64,000 nucleotides of DNA from Zooshikella ganghwensis DSM 15267 (lineage in GTDB: Bacteria > Pseudomonadota > Gammaproteobacteria > Pseudomonadales > Zooshikellaceae): contig NZ_AUAF01000008.1 of assembly GCF_000428585.1 (NCBI RefSeq), forward strand, positions 27,650 to 91,649. Reading direction: 5' to 3'. Shown here piece after piece: positions 1-7,684 of the stretch. Made by a program: the position numbers and the translations under genes. The notes beneath the pieces were generated by a model, which saw only the letters and a list, made by a program, of their open reading frames with translations, did not search any database and was not told the DNA's origin. The first letter of the stretch is position 1. Each line of letters starts with the position of its first letter.

Positions 1-524
1 ACATAGGACTTGTTGACATAAATATGCATACCATCATGAACGTAAGCAATGGCATCTACTGAGCTATTTAGGAGTAATTGACAGCGTTTTTCGGCTTCAC
101 GAAGAGAAACTTCAGCTTTCCGACGCATTCGTCGTTCTTGCAGGTTATCGACTTCCCTCAGCGAAACAAGCACCAGGCGACGCTCTTCACCATAAAGTAC
201 GATATCTTTATAGCCTTGTTGCAAGGCTTCAGTGAATTTATCTGAATTGTAGCTTTCTTGGAGCAAAATAACTGGTAGGTCTTTATTGAGTTTTTTTACT
301 GCGCTCAGTGCTTGATCACCATTTATTTCATCCATTGGATGACTGGCAATTAATAAATCCCATAACTGGCCATTTAAGACCTCTTCCAGATCTACAACAG
401 AGGTGACACGATGAGCGCGAGTTGCTCTACCGGCATTACGAAAAAGACTTACAATTTGCTCCGCTTCATTTTGCGAAGCTTCAATAATTAATAGACGAAT
501 AGTGTTGGCTTCTACTTGTTGCAT
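1..524 (-). CDS. fimX: FimX-like REC-PAS-GGDEF-EAL protein, N-terminal part (cut by window edge)
   Basis: The reading frame starts at an ATG (complement of 522-524) and is open to the window edge, giving about 174 residues. The N-terminus (TIRLLIIEASQNEAEQIVSL, then FRNAGRATRAHRVTS) matches what I recall of FimX, the polar c-di-GMP-binding regulator of type IV pilus assembly and twitching. It is a receiver-like domain in which the usual acidic pocket and phospho-acceptor Asp are lost (EAS in place of EDS, DLLIASH at the acceptor strand), as in known FimX. A coiled linker rich in Arg/Glu follows, then the start of a PAS domain (LLLNSSVDAIAYVHDGMHIY). The GGDEF and EAL domains expected further on lie outside the window. 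The position next to the psd/motAB/orn block agrees with Pseudomonas gene order. Identity is fairly sure; completeness cannot be judged. Confidence 0.8.
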   Translation of the reverse strand, partial: MQQVEANTIRLLIIEASQNEAEQIVSLFRNAGRATRAHRVTSVVDLEEVLNGQLWDLLIASHPMDEINGDQALSAVKKLNKDLPVILLQESYNSDKFTEALQQGYKDIVLYGEERRLVLVSLREVDNLQERRMRRKAEVSLREAEKRCQLLLNSSVDAIAYVHDGMHIYVNKSY

Positions 525-670
525 ATTTGATCCATTTTCTGGAGTTGAACCACTCCAGCTACAACCAGGGCAATTAATTGTCTTGCACGAACGAGCAAAC
601 AACTGTGGGATTGTGTCAGATTAAACTTATCTTTCAAGTTCAACTCAAAAGTGTGAAGGAAGCGCACATT

Positions 671-703
671 ACACACCTAAATTATCGGTTTGTCACACAC
701 CTA
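671..703. repeat. Two direct copies of ACACACCTA, 24 bp apart
   Basis: The 9-mer ACACACCTA occurs at 671-679 and 695-703, start to start 24 bp, in the gap upstream of the minus-strand fimX start. Tandem sites with near-integral helical spacing (about two turns) can be regulator sites, but nothing identifies a binding protein here. The rest of the 525-734 gap shows no convincing promoter. Confidence 0.3.
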
Positions 704-734
704 TAGAGTAGCAGTTCACATAAAAATAAGTTTA

Positions 735-2522
735 TTAAAGGATATCCCAAATCCCTCCAAATTCGTCATCATCGTCCTTAGTTTTTGGTTTATTCGTACC
801 TGGTTGCTTAATAGAGGAGCCAGGATCAGTTAAGTGAAATTCAAATTGATTAAAGCTGGGCGTTGAAAGAAGCAAGTTGGTAAGCTGTGCTTTATGAATG
901 ACACCATCAAGATTGACCTTTATTTTGTGGCCTACTTGAAAGGGAATGCGTGGTGTAATCAGGGAGGCTGGCTGGTCTAATGCTTTAATCTCAGGCACAA
1001 AAAAACCACGCATATACTGGCTACTGTCTTCTATTTTTCTTATAAGACACATTGCACAAGGACGGGCATTGCAGGTCAGTAGCTCGATACCAAGCTCTAC
1101 CTGGTTTTCTCCTTCAAGGTGCAGCCAGCGAATAATCGCTAAGTTCCATGAGTTGTACTCAACCTCATGGATACCCAGAAGTTCACCTGTTTGTAAGTGC
1201 TGTGGAAGATGACCTTGCCAGCTGACACAGTAACCGCCAGGGCTTGTGTTGAGTAAGTTAGCACTAAACACAGGGAAGATGGGTTTGTGATTTTTTTCTT
1301 CCTCGGGGGTATAGGAAATATTGACCTCATCTTCAGCCAGTAATCGTTGCTCATTATGGCGAGCATCAAATGCAGGAGACCAAACATCATATTCTTTTTT
1401 ATTGAAACGCTCTTTTTGATGTTCAGGAATATGATCGGCGACATGCTGTACCTCGAGCCAAAGGCGAAATTCCTGCTTGCCACACAAATAATAGTGGGTT
1501 GCAGTGAGTCCTACTGATAGCTCAAGGCTTCCAGTGGCGGGAATGCGCTTGAAGCTTCGTTTTTGAAGGGGGCCCCAGGCATGGGCCAAGTGTAAAAGTA
1601 GCTCTTTGCTAATGGCTTTGGGAATTGTCAGTTCGCACTCATCAGGGTCTTTGAGAAATAAATTCAGTGTTTCAGTTAGCTCTGTAGACTCTAATGTTCG
1701 GTGGTGTGTTTTTAATGTTTTGCTAAAGAGGGCCCGATAGGTTGGGCCGGCATCACTTTCTAAGTCGATAATGAATGTTGTGGGTACGTTGTCTCTGGCA
1801 GGTCCTAATATGACAACATCTGTCCAGTATTCAAGGGCATTAAAAATCTGTAATAAATCCCCTTGGCGTACTTGGTTAGGTCTGCTACAGGCAAGCAACA
1901 ACATACGTTTATAGTTTGCTTCAATCGAGAAGTCATGGATAAATGAATTTTGAGGGTCATCAACGACTTGCTGAAGCAGTTGCAGCGACTCTGCCAAACG
2001 ATACAGCTGGTGTAATTCATGCCAAAGGTTTTTGGGGATAGGGCAGTAAAGCTGATATGCACGTAGCAAGGTATGAGAGGTATCACTCATGGCGCGGTGA
2101 ATAGTTTTTACCAATAGCTCTTTATTGCCCTCTGGCTTTTTACCACCAAGTAGCATATCTCTGACAATGTGTTTGTAGCCAATAGTGAGCTGATACTGAA
2201 TAGTTTGAGCTAAATTGGCGATTTTTCGTTGTTGCTCCGTCAGGACAATCGAATGACCTAAAAAGTGTTTACCGAGCTGGTCACAGACGTAATAACACTG
2301 TGGTCTGAAGAACTCCATAATATCAAAGCGCAGCGTATGGGATATTTGCAGCTGGTTTACTTCTTGAAGAGCCAAATATAACTGCTTTGCCATAACACCT
2401 AGGTTGGCTTTGGGCAAATCAGTTAGCCAGGACTCAATTGCATCTGGAGTTTTATCTGCAAATGTCAGGCTGGTTCGGCATTGCTTGGGAACTTTTAAAT
2501 CAAGCGTGTGTTGAGTGCTCAT
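735..2522 (-). CDS. Conserved 595-residue protein with PilZ-like c-di-GMP-binding motifs
   Basis: Not assigned to a named family with certainty. It sits directly upstream of fimX on the same strand, the place occupied in Pseudomonas by a conserved protein of similar size. Residues 1-310 look alpha-helical, with no signal peptide or membrane segment. Residues 320-560 are beta-rich. An RxxxR pattern (RSFKR, 322-326) and an NxSxxG pattern (NTSPGG, 425-430) are the two halves of the PilZ c-di-GMP signature, although about 100 residues separate them, further than usual. A second domain-like beta segment (residues 430-560) is followed by a charged tail with four consecutive Asp. The neighbouring fimX makes a role in c-di-GMP signalling plausible; this is inference. 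The start is an ATG with no rival upstream. Confidence 0.6.
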   Translation of the reverse strand: MSTQHTLDLKVPKQCRTSLTFADKTPDAIESWLTDLPKANLGVMAKQLYLALQEVNQLQISHTLRFDIMEFFRPQCYYVCDQLGKHFLGHSIVLTEQQRKIANLAQTIQYQLTIGYKHIVRDMLLGGKKPEGNKELLVKTIHRAMSDTSHTLLRAYQLYCPIPKNLWHELHQLYRLAESLQLLQQVVDDPQNSFIHDFSIEANYKRMLLLACSRPNQVRQGDLLQIFNALEYWTDVVILGPARDNVPTTFIIDLESDAGPTYRALFSKTLKTHHRTLESTELTETLNLFLKDPDECELTIPKAISKELLLHLAHAWGPLQKRSFKRIPATGSLELSVGLTATHYYLCGKQEFRLWLEVQHVADHIPEHQKERFNKKEYDVWSPAFDARHNEQRLLAEDEVNISYTPEEEKNHKPIFPVFSANLLNTSPGGYCVSWQGHLPQHLQTGELLGIHEVEYNSWNLAIIRWLHLEGENQVELGIELLTCNARPCAMCLIRKIEDSSQYMRGFFVPEIKALDQPASLITPRIPFQVGHKIKVNLDGVIHKAQLTNLLLSTPSFNQFEFHLTDPGSSIKQPGTNKPKTKDDDDEFGGIWDIL

Positions 2523-2634
2523 TTAATAAACTACAGTGTCAACAGATTATCATCGAACGTTCTTACTAATTATATAGACCACATTTGACGAGTTTGGTGG
2601 GTATACTTCATAGATGTGTAAGACATTCGTTGTA

Positions 2635-2727
2635 TATAATGCAGGACACTGTTGTTGAACTCATGCTTTACCTGCTATACAGGTTGCTGTGGAAGGACTC
2701 CTGTACACAGGGTAGGCATGAGTTTTA
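2635..2727 (+). ncRNA. Candidate small structured RNA or orphan hairpin between two minus-strand genes
   Basis: A perfect -10-like TATAAT lies at 2635-2640, without a good -35. It is followed by a long imperfect stem: ACTCATGC at 2659-2666 pairs with GCATGAGT at 2716-2723, and weaker pairing extends inward. Inside it are two small hairpins (CCTG...CAGG around 2671-2683 and 2699-2712), giving a three-way-junction shape. The outer right arm runs into TTTTATT on the plus strand, so the structure reads as a terminator-ended transcript opposite to both flanking genes. It includes GGA triplets at 2643-2645, 2691-2693 and 2695-2697. No known RNA family was recognised; it may only be a structured intergenic repeat. 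Confidence 0.3.
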
Positions 2728-2754
2728 TTGATTGCAGTCTGAGAGTTAGCTGCC

Positions 2755-3771
2755 TTAGGGTAAAGGAGGAAGAAGCAGTTTACTGGCTGCACCCGCTTGT
2801 TCAATAGTGAGTTTGGGTATTAAGTAGCCACTGCCTAACTTCATCATCTGGCCTACAATATGCTGTGCTTTGGCGTGGTCTATATCAAAGTGAGCAGCAC
2901 CCTGTACCTTATCCAGCACGTGCAAGTAATAAGGAAATGCTCCCCACGATACTAGCTTTTCACTCAGGCTGATGAGTACTTCAGGGTTATCATTAATGCC
3001 TTTAAGTAACACGGTTTGATTAAGCACCATACACCCGGCTTGCTGGAGCTGCTGCAGTGCAAAGCCTACCTTGTCGTCTATTTCATTGGGATGATTGCAA
3101 TGAACAACGACAAGCGTCTTAAGTCTTGTTGAGGTTAGCCAATCTAATAATTCTGGACAAATGCGTTCTGGAATGACAATAGGTAGCCGAGTATGGACCC
3201 GTAAGCGTTCAATATGGGGGATTTTGGCTATTTCTTCCGTTAGCCATTTAAGCCGTTGGTCATTTACGGCTAAAGGGTCGCCACCACTATAAATAACTTC
3301 ACGAATTGTGTCGTCTTTAGTGATATAATCCAGCGCCTCCTGCCACTGGCGTTTATTTAACCGATTTTCCTCGTAGGGAAAGTGACGCCGGAAGCAGTAT
3401 CGACAGTTTACGGCGCAGGTGCTGCCCACAACCAGTAATACCCTACCTTTATACTTGTGGATAATTCCTTTATGAGTGTTTTTGGGACGCTCAGCTAAAG
3501 GGTCTACACTATAACCTGCTGTAGAAATAAGCTCAGCTGCAGTAGGTAAAACCTGTTGTAAGAGTGGGTCGTTAATATCGCCCTTGCGCATCCGCTGTAA
3601 AAAAGGGTGGGGCACGCGGAGTGGAAATGAACCACTTGCCTCGTTGGCTGCTGGCAGTAAATCAGCATCTAAGCCAAGTAGTTCGAACAGTTCATGTGGA
3701 TCGGTAATTGATTCTGAAAGCGTTTGTTGCCAGCGACTACCCTGCACACAGGCTGCTGTTCGCGTTATCAT
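2755..3771 (-). CDS. epmB: EF-P lysine 2,3-aminomutase EpmB
   Basis: Radical-SAM enzyme of the KamA family that converts (S)-alpha-lysine to (R)-beta-lysine, the group that EpmA attaches to elongation factor P. The radical-SAM cluster motif CxxxCxxC is seen as CAVNCRYC (Cys119, 123, 126). The PLP-binding region typical of aminomutases lies towards the C-terminus. The length of 338 residues is normal for EpmB and shorter than clostridial lysine aminomutases, which carry an extra zinc region. It starts at an ATG only 31 bp from the divergent efp gene, so the two promoters must lie inside this short gap or within the opposite gene. With epmA 0.8 kb away the complete core lysylation pathway is present. 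Confidence 0.93.
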   Translation of the reverse strand: MITRTAACVQGSRWQQTLSESITDPHELFELLGLDADLLPAANEASGSFPLRVPHPFLQRMRKGDINDPLLQQVLPTAAELISTAGYSVDPLAERPKNTHKGIIHKYKGRVLLVVGSTCAVNCRYCFRRHFPYEENRLNKRQWQEALDYITKDDTIREVIYSGGDPLAVNDQRLKWLTEEIAKIPHIERLRVHTRLPIVIPERICPELLDWLTSTRLKTLVVVHCNHPNEIDDKVGFALQQLQQAGCMVLNQTVLLKGINDNPEVLISLSEKLVSWGAFPYYLHVLDKVQGAAHFDIDHAKAQHIVGQMMKLGSGYLIPKLTIEQAGAASKLLLPPLP

Positions 3772-3802
3772 AGGCGCTCAAATAATCTATTGGTGAGGAA
3801 AT

Positions 3803-4378
3803 ATGGCTAGCTATTCTACCAATGAATTTCGCTCAGGTCTCAAAGTCTTATTGGAGAATGAGCCTTGTGTAATTTTAGAAAATGAATTTGTAAAACCAGG
3901 CAAGGGGCAAGCTTTTAACCGGGTTAAACTCCGTAATTTAAACTCTGGTCGTGTCTGGGAAAGAACATTTAAGTCTGGCGAATCACTGGAAGCGGCAGAC
4001 GTAGTGGATAAAGAAATGGAGTATCTTTATACCGACGGTGAGTTTTGGCACTTCATGCTCACAGATGGTTCTTACGAACAGTATGCAGCTGATCAAAAAG
4101 CGGTGGGTGATACCATTAACTGGCTTAAAGAGCAGGATGTATACGAAGTAACACTTTATAACAATGCTCCCATCACCGTGTCACCACCTAACTTTGTCGA
4201 GCTAGAGGTGGTGGAAACAGATCCAGGTCTGAAAGGGGATACAGCTCAAGGCGGCAGCAAGCCAGCCACGTTGAGTACAGGTGCTGTGGTTAAAGTCCCT
4301 CTGTTTATTAACCAGGGTGAAATTCTGAAGATTGATACGCGTACTGGTGAGTATGTGAGTCGGGTAAGTAATAAATAG
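3803..4378 (+). CDS. efp: Elongation factor P
   Basis: Translation factor that binds between the P and E sites and rescues ribosomes stalled at polyproline stretches. 191 residues with three beta-barrel domains: KOW-like at 1-65, then two OB-type domains. The loop tip PGKGQA puts Lys34 at the position that EpmA/EpmB modify in enterobacteria. Pseudomonas instead carries Arg there and uses EarP rhamnosylation, so this organism uses the lysine system despite Pseudomonas-like gene order around it. A strong ribosome site (GAGG) precedes the ATG. It is transcribed divergently from epmB and followed by a 12-bp inverted repeat. Confidence 0.96.
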   Translation: MASYSTNEFRSGLKVLLENEPCVILENEFVKPGKGQAFNRVKLRNLNSGRVWERTFKSGESLEAADVVDKEMEYLYTDGEFWHFMLTDGSYEQYAADQKAVGDTINWLKEQDVYEVTLYNNAPITVSPPNFVELEVVETDPGLKGDTAQGGSKPATLSTGAVVKVPLFINQGEILKIDTRTGEYVSRVSNK

Positions 4379-4388
4379 CAAACCCCAT

Positions 4389-4436
4389 AATGAAAGTGGA
4401 AGGCGACGATTTTGGCCGCTCTTATCCACTTTCATT
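4389..4436. repeat. 12-bp perfect inverted repeat downstream of efp
   Basis: AATGAAAGTGGA at 4389-4400 is perfectly complementary to TCCACTTTCATT at 4425-4436, with a 24-nt spacer in which further partial pairing is possible. It begins 10 bp after the efp stop, the usual place for a terminator. No run of T follows on either strand, so an intrinsic terminator is not proven; it may instead protect the efp mRNA 3' end. The remainder of the gap to epmA shows no gene. Confidence 0.5.
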
Positions 4437-4604
4437 GGTGTGAAATTAAACGTTTAGTATTAATAAATTTCCGTTGGCTATGTGGCTTTTTTTTGTATTT
4501 TAATTTGCCGTATGCAGCTTTAGTAAAAAGGTCTGTGATATGGGTATATATTTACAAAGTAAGCCTTTATCACGTTCTTTTCTTGGCTAATAGGGTGAAA
4601 AGTC

Positions 4605-5597
4605 ATGACCCCAGAAAGCGACTGGCAACCAACAGCTTCACTGGAAACGTTAAAGCTGCGAGCCGATTTATTGAGTAAAATTCGCAGCTATTTCCAGCAA
4701 CAAAATGTTTTAGAAGTTGAAACGCCTGCAATGTCTCATGCTGCTGTATGTGATGTACATATTGAGTGTTTCTCAACTAAGTTTAAGCCTGTAAGTCGGT
4801 CTGTGGGGCAGACAGTTTATTTGCATACTTCCCCTGAATACGCAATGAAAAGGCTACTGGTTGCTGGCTCTGGTGATATTTATCAAGTATGTAAAGTTTT
4901 TCGTAATGGGGAAGCAGGTGGACGCCATAACCCAGAATTTTCGATGCTTGAGTGGTATAGGGTCGGGCTTGATCACCACCAGTTGATGGATGATGTTACA
5001 GGCTTGCTAAGCCATGTATGTGACTTTACAGAGCTGCGTCGGGTTTCTTATCAGCAATTGTTCGAAGAGCACCTAGGAATTAATCCACACCGAACAGCAA
5101 CTCAGCAGCTTATCAAGCTAGTCAAAGAAAAGGTTGACTCAGAGCTCTCTGGTTTGGAGCGTAATGCATTATTAGAATTACTTTTCACTCACTTAATAGA
5201 GCCTTCACTAGGTTGGTCTGCTGAAGGTAAACTCGCAGGTGTTTATGTCTATGACTTTCCTGCGTCTATGGCTGCGTTGTCTCGAGTTCAACTGGATACT
5301 GAAGGGCAGCAGGTTGCCAGCCGATTCGAGCTGTTTATTGATGGTGTTGAGTTGGCAAATGGTTATAACGAGTTAGCCGATGCGATCGAGCAAGAAAAAC
5401 GTTTTAAGCATGATAAAGCCAAGCGGCAAGAGCTTGGATTTGAAGTTAACCCTATTGATGAGCATTTATTATCGGCGCTGAGAGTTGGATTGCCAGACTG
5501 TGCTGGTGTCGCCCTGGGTGTAGACCGCTTATTAATGTTACTGGCGGGGACACACGCAATAGCCGATGTGCTCGCGTTCGACTTTGCCCATAGCTAA
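4605..5597 (+). CDS. epmA: EF-P--(R)-beta-lysine ligase EpmA
   Basis: Paralogue of the class II lysyl-tRNA synthetase catalytic domain (GenX/PoxA/YjeA) that activates (R)-beta-lysine and transfers it to Lys34 of EF-P. At 330 residues it lacks the N-terminal tRNA anticodon-binding domain, as expected. Class II motif 2 is seen as VFRNGEAGGRHNPEFSMLEW (residues about 99-118) and motif 3 as GVALGVDRLLMLLAG (about 303-317). The ATG is preceded by AGGGTGAAAAG. It is the partner of epmB and efp just upstream. An 18-bp tandem duplication spans its stop codon, and the last residues (FAHS) are encoded inside the first copy. Confidence 0.94.
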   Translation: MTPESDWQPTASLETLKLRADLLSKIRSYFQQQNVLEVETPAMSHAAVCDVHIECFSTKFKPVSRSVGQTVYLHTSPEYAMKRLLVAGSGDIYQVCKVFRNGEAGGRHNPEFSMLEWYRVGLDHHQLMDDVTGLLSHVCDFTELRRVSYQQLFEEHLGINPHRTATQQLIKLVKEKVDSELSGLERNALLELLFTHLIEPSLGWSAEGKLAGVYVYDFPASMAALSRVQLDTEGQQVASRFELFIDGVELANGYNELADAIEQEKRFKHDKAKRQELGFEVNPIDEHLLSALRVGLPDCAGVALGVDRLLMLLAGTHAIADVLAFDFAHS

Positions 5598-5613
5598 AAG
5601 TTTGCCCATAGCT
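5583..5613. repeat. Tandem duplication across the epmA stop codon
   Basis: TTTGCCCATAGCT occurs at 5583-5595 and again at 5601-5613, period 18 bp. The first copy encodes the epmA C-terminus and its stop; the second is non-coding. This looks like a recent replication-slippage duplication. Confidence 0.7.
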
Positions 5614-5713
5614 TGAAAGATAGAGCCAAGTCACCTGAGTGCTGGCTTGGCAAGTATCATACTCTGCTGCTCTATTGGACATTGTTGCTAGTCAAGCATT
5701 GAGCATCACAAGC

Positions 5714-5752
5714 CAAGCACGTTTCACTCATTTCAAGCACGCTTCACTCATT
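5714..5752. repeat. Near-perfect 20-bp tandem repeat before the psd stop
   Basis: CAAGCACGTTTCACTCATTT at 5714-5733 is followed at once by a second copy at 5734-5752 with one substitution. It sits in the convergent gap between epmA and psd, together with the separate 18-bp duplication at 5583-5613. No terminator hairpin with a T-run was found in this gap. Confidence 0.7.
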
Positions 5753-5757
5753 GATAG

Positions 5758-6636
5758 TTACTCGGGTTTTTCCTGTCTCTCACTTCGAGTAGCAATCGCT
5801 TCACCCATTGTCACAGGACAACCCGCACTCAGCTCAGGTAGCCACTGGGCAGCTTGCTCTGGTAATAGCACAATGGCTGTTGAGCCAAGCTTAAAGTGGC
5901 CAAGTTCTGCACCTTTTGCCAGCTTAATGGGTTGATTTGCTTCTTGGGTGTAGCTTCGTCTCTGAAGTCTGCGCCTAGGAGGGGTTACCAATCCGGCCCA
6001 CACGGTTTCAATACTAGCAACAATCATGGCACCCACTAAGACAACAATCATGGGGCCAAAGTCAGTTTTAAAAACACAAACTACTCGCTCATTTCTTGAA
6101 AATAAGTTGGGCAGAGCTTCGGTTGTTGCGTCATTAACGGAGAACAAATGCCCTGGAACATAAATCATTTGTTCCAGCTCGCCTGCGAAGGGCATATGAA
6201 CACGGTGGTAATCCCGTGGTGAAAGGTAAATAGTTGCAAAGTGCCCATTATTGAACTGCTGAGCAAGCTCGAAGTCGCCACCAATAAGTTCACATAAGCT
6301 AAAGTGATGGCCCTTAGCCTGGAACACTTGGCCATGCTCAATATCACCCATTTGGCTGATTTTGCCGTCAGCGGGTGATACTAAGTGAGCTGGGTCTTCA
6401 GCAATTGGACGAGCACCTTGTTTTAAAGCACGGGTAAAAAAGTCATTGAAGTGAACATAATCCTTAGGATCAGGATGTTCAGCTTCAGACATATTAACGT
6501 CGTACTTTTTGATAAACCATTTGATAAAAGCCTGATTAAAACGTTGGGAAGGACTCTCTGCCACCCAATAGGCGGCTCGGGATAACAGGTGTTGTGGGCA
6601 CAAACGTTGTAAAGCAACAAATAGTTTACTATTCAC
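5758..6636 (-). CDS. psd: Phosphatidylserine decarboxylase proenzyme
   Basis: Makes phosphatidylethanolamine from phosphatidylserine at the inner membrane. The proenzyme cleaves itself at the LGST motif (Ser252), turning that Ser into the catalytic pyruvoyl group of the small alpha subunit. The His/Asp catalytic region (ARPIAEDPAHLVSPADGK and SPRDYHRVHMPF) is intact. 292 residues is normal. The likely start is a GTG (complement of 6634-6636), with GAGAG 8 bp upstream. It lies 59 bp downstream of rhdA on the same strand, matching the rhdA-psd order of Pseudomonas, so co-transcription is likely. Confidence 0.95.
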   Translation of the reverse strand: MNSKLFVALQRLCPQHLLSRAAYWVAESPSQRFNQAFIKWFIKKYDVNMSEAEHPDPKDYVHFNDFFTRALKQGARPIAEDPAHLVSPADGKISQMGDIEHGQVFQAKGHHFSLCELIGGDFELAQQFNNGHFATIYLSPRDYHRVHMPFAGELEQMIYVPGHLFSVNDATTEALPNLFSRNERVVCVFKTDFGPMIVVLVGAMIVASIETVWAGLVTPPRRRLQRRSYTQEANQPIKLAKGAELGHFKLGSTAIVLLPEQAAQWLPELSAGCPVTMGEAIATRSERQEKPE

Positions 6637-6695
6637 ACGATCACTCTCAAAAAGCAGACAATAAAGTAAAAATCAGGTTATTTCACACAGTAGAG

Positions 6696-7547
6696 CTACT
6701 GTTCAATGGGGGTGTTTGGATCATTACCCCATTCAGACCAGGAGCCATCATAAGCTTTAAGTCGTTGATAACCTAGTACTTTGGCAACTAAGTAGGTAAA
6801 ACCAGACCGGTGATGTGATTGACAATGCGTTATGACCAATTTGTCCCGAGTTATACCCAAGCTGTTTAAGATTTTACTGGAATCTTCTCGAATTCTTAGT
6901 TGTCGGTTTGGGTCCATTAAAATGGTCCACTCTAAATTAATAGCACCAGGTATGTGACCATTTCGCAGAGCCAGCGGCTGTTCTCCGTGAAACTCTGCTG
7001 GAGAGCGAGCATCCCATATCACGGTGTCCTGTTCTTTTAGGCTCAATAAAACACACTCTTTATCTGCTCGAGGGGCAATTTGTAGTTGCAGCTGAGGAGA
7101 AGTAGGCTCAGGCTTTGATGGCTCAGTTGATAGTGCTCTTCTCTCAGCAGCCCATGCGACACGTCCGCCATTAAGGTAAGAGCTATGCAAGTGGCCTATA
7201 CAATCTAATGTCCAGATAAACCGGCCAGCCCAGCCACCGCCTTCATCGTCATAAGCAACAATGTGCTTATCTGGGTGATAGCCTATGCTTGCAAGAATTG
7301 TCTCAAGCTTTTGGGGATCAGGTAGCTTTCCTTTTGCAGGCTCTTCACCACTCTGTAATGCTGCTCCTGGTAAGTGGACTGCACCAGGAATATGTCCACG
7401 TAGGTAGTTTTCAGTGTTGGATAGGTCAACAATTAATAGGTTGGGTGTTGAAAGTAATGGTTCAAGCTCCTCAGGCTCAAGTAGCAAGGGTAAGTGCCGA
7501 AGGGGGTTATTATCTGTTAGCTGATCAGTGTTTTGTGGGCTACTCAT
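6696..7547 (-). CDS. rhdA: Thiosulfate sulfurtransferase (rhodanese) RhdA-type
   Basis: Two tandem rhodanese domains: residues about 20-140 (inactive) and about 165-280 (active). The active-site loop CQSHHRS starts at Cys242 and closely follows the CQTHHRS loop that I recall for Azotobacter and Pseudomonas RhdA. It transfers sulfane sulfur from thiosulfate to cyanide or to acceptor proteins in the cytoplasm. 283 residues; no signal peptide. Same strand as and directly upstream of psd. Confidence 0.9.
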   Translation of the reverse strand: MSSPQNTDQLTDNNPLRHLPLLLEPEELEPLLSTPNLLIVDLSNTENYLRGHIPGAVHLPGAALQSGEEPAKGKLPDPQKLETILASIGYHPDKHIVAYDDEGGGWAGRFIWTLDCIGHLHSSYLNGGRVAWAAERRALSTEPSKPEPTSPQLQLQIAPRADKECVLLSLKEQDTVIWDARSPAEFHGEQPLALRNGHIPGAINLEWTILMDPNRQLRIREDSSKILNSLGITRDKLVITHCQSHHRSGFTYLVAKVLGYQRLKAYDGSWSEWGNDPNTPIEQ

Positions 7548-7684
7548 GTGAGACTCATTCTCATACTAGCAAAGGACGTACATGTATTGGCTTTAGTCAT
7601 TATTAAAAAGCAACCATGCCATGCAACCTCAGCGCTGGCAACTTTTGGTGTTTTGAATTGAGCTTGAAACAAATATTTAATGTA

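Noticed and set aside
946..1212. Frames opposite the PilZ-like gene and similar frames opposite other long genes
   Set aside because: They are antisense shadows of well-supported coding regions, with no ribosome sites or recognisable products.
2617..2634. TGTAAG-N6-GTTGTA resembling a GacA-box upstream of the candidate small RNA
   Set aside because: Only the left half fits TGTAAG-N6-CTTACA; the right half matches 3 of 6, and the site abuts the -10 instead of lying well upstream of the promoter.
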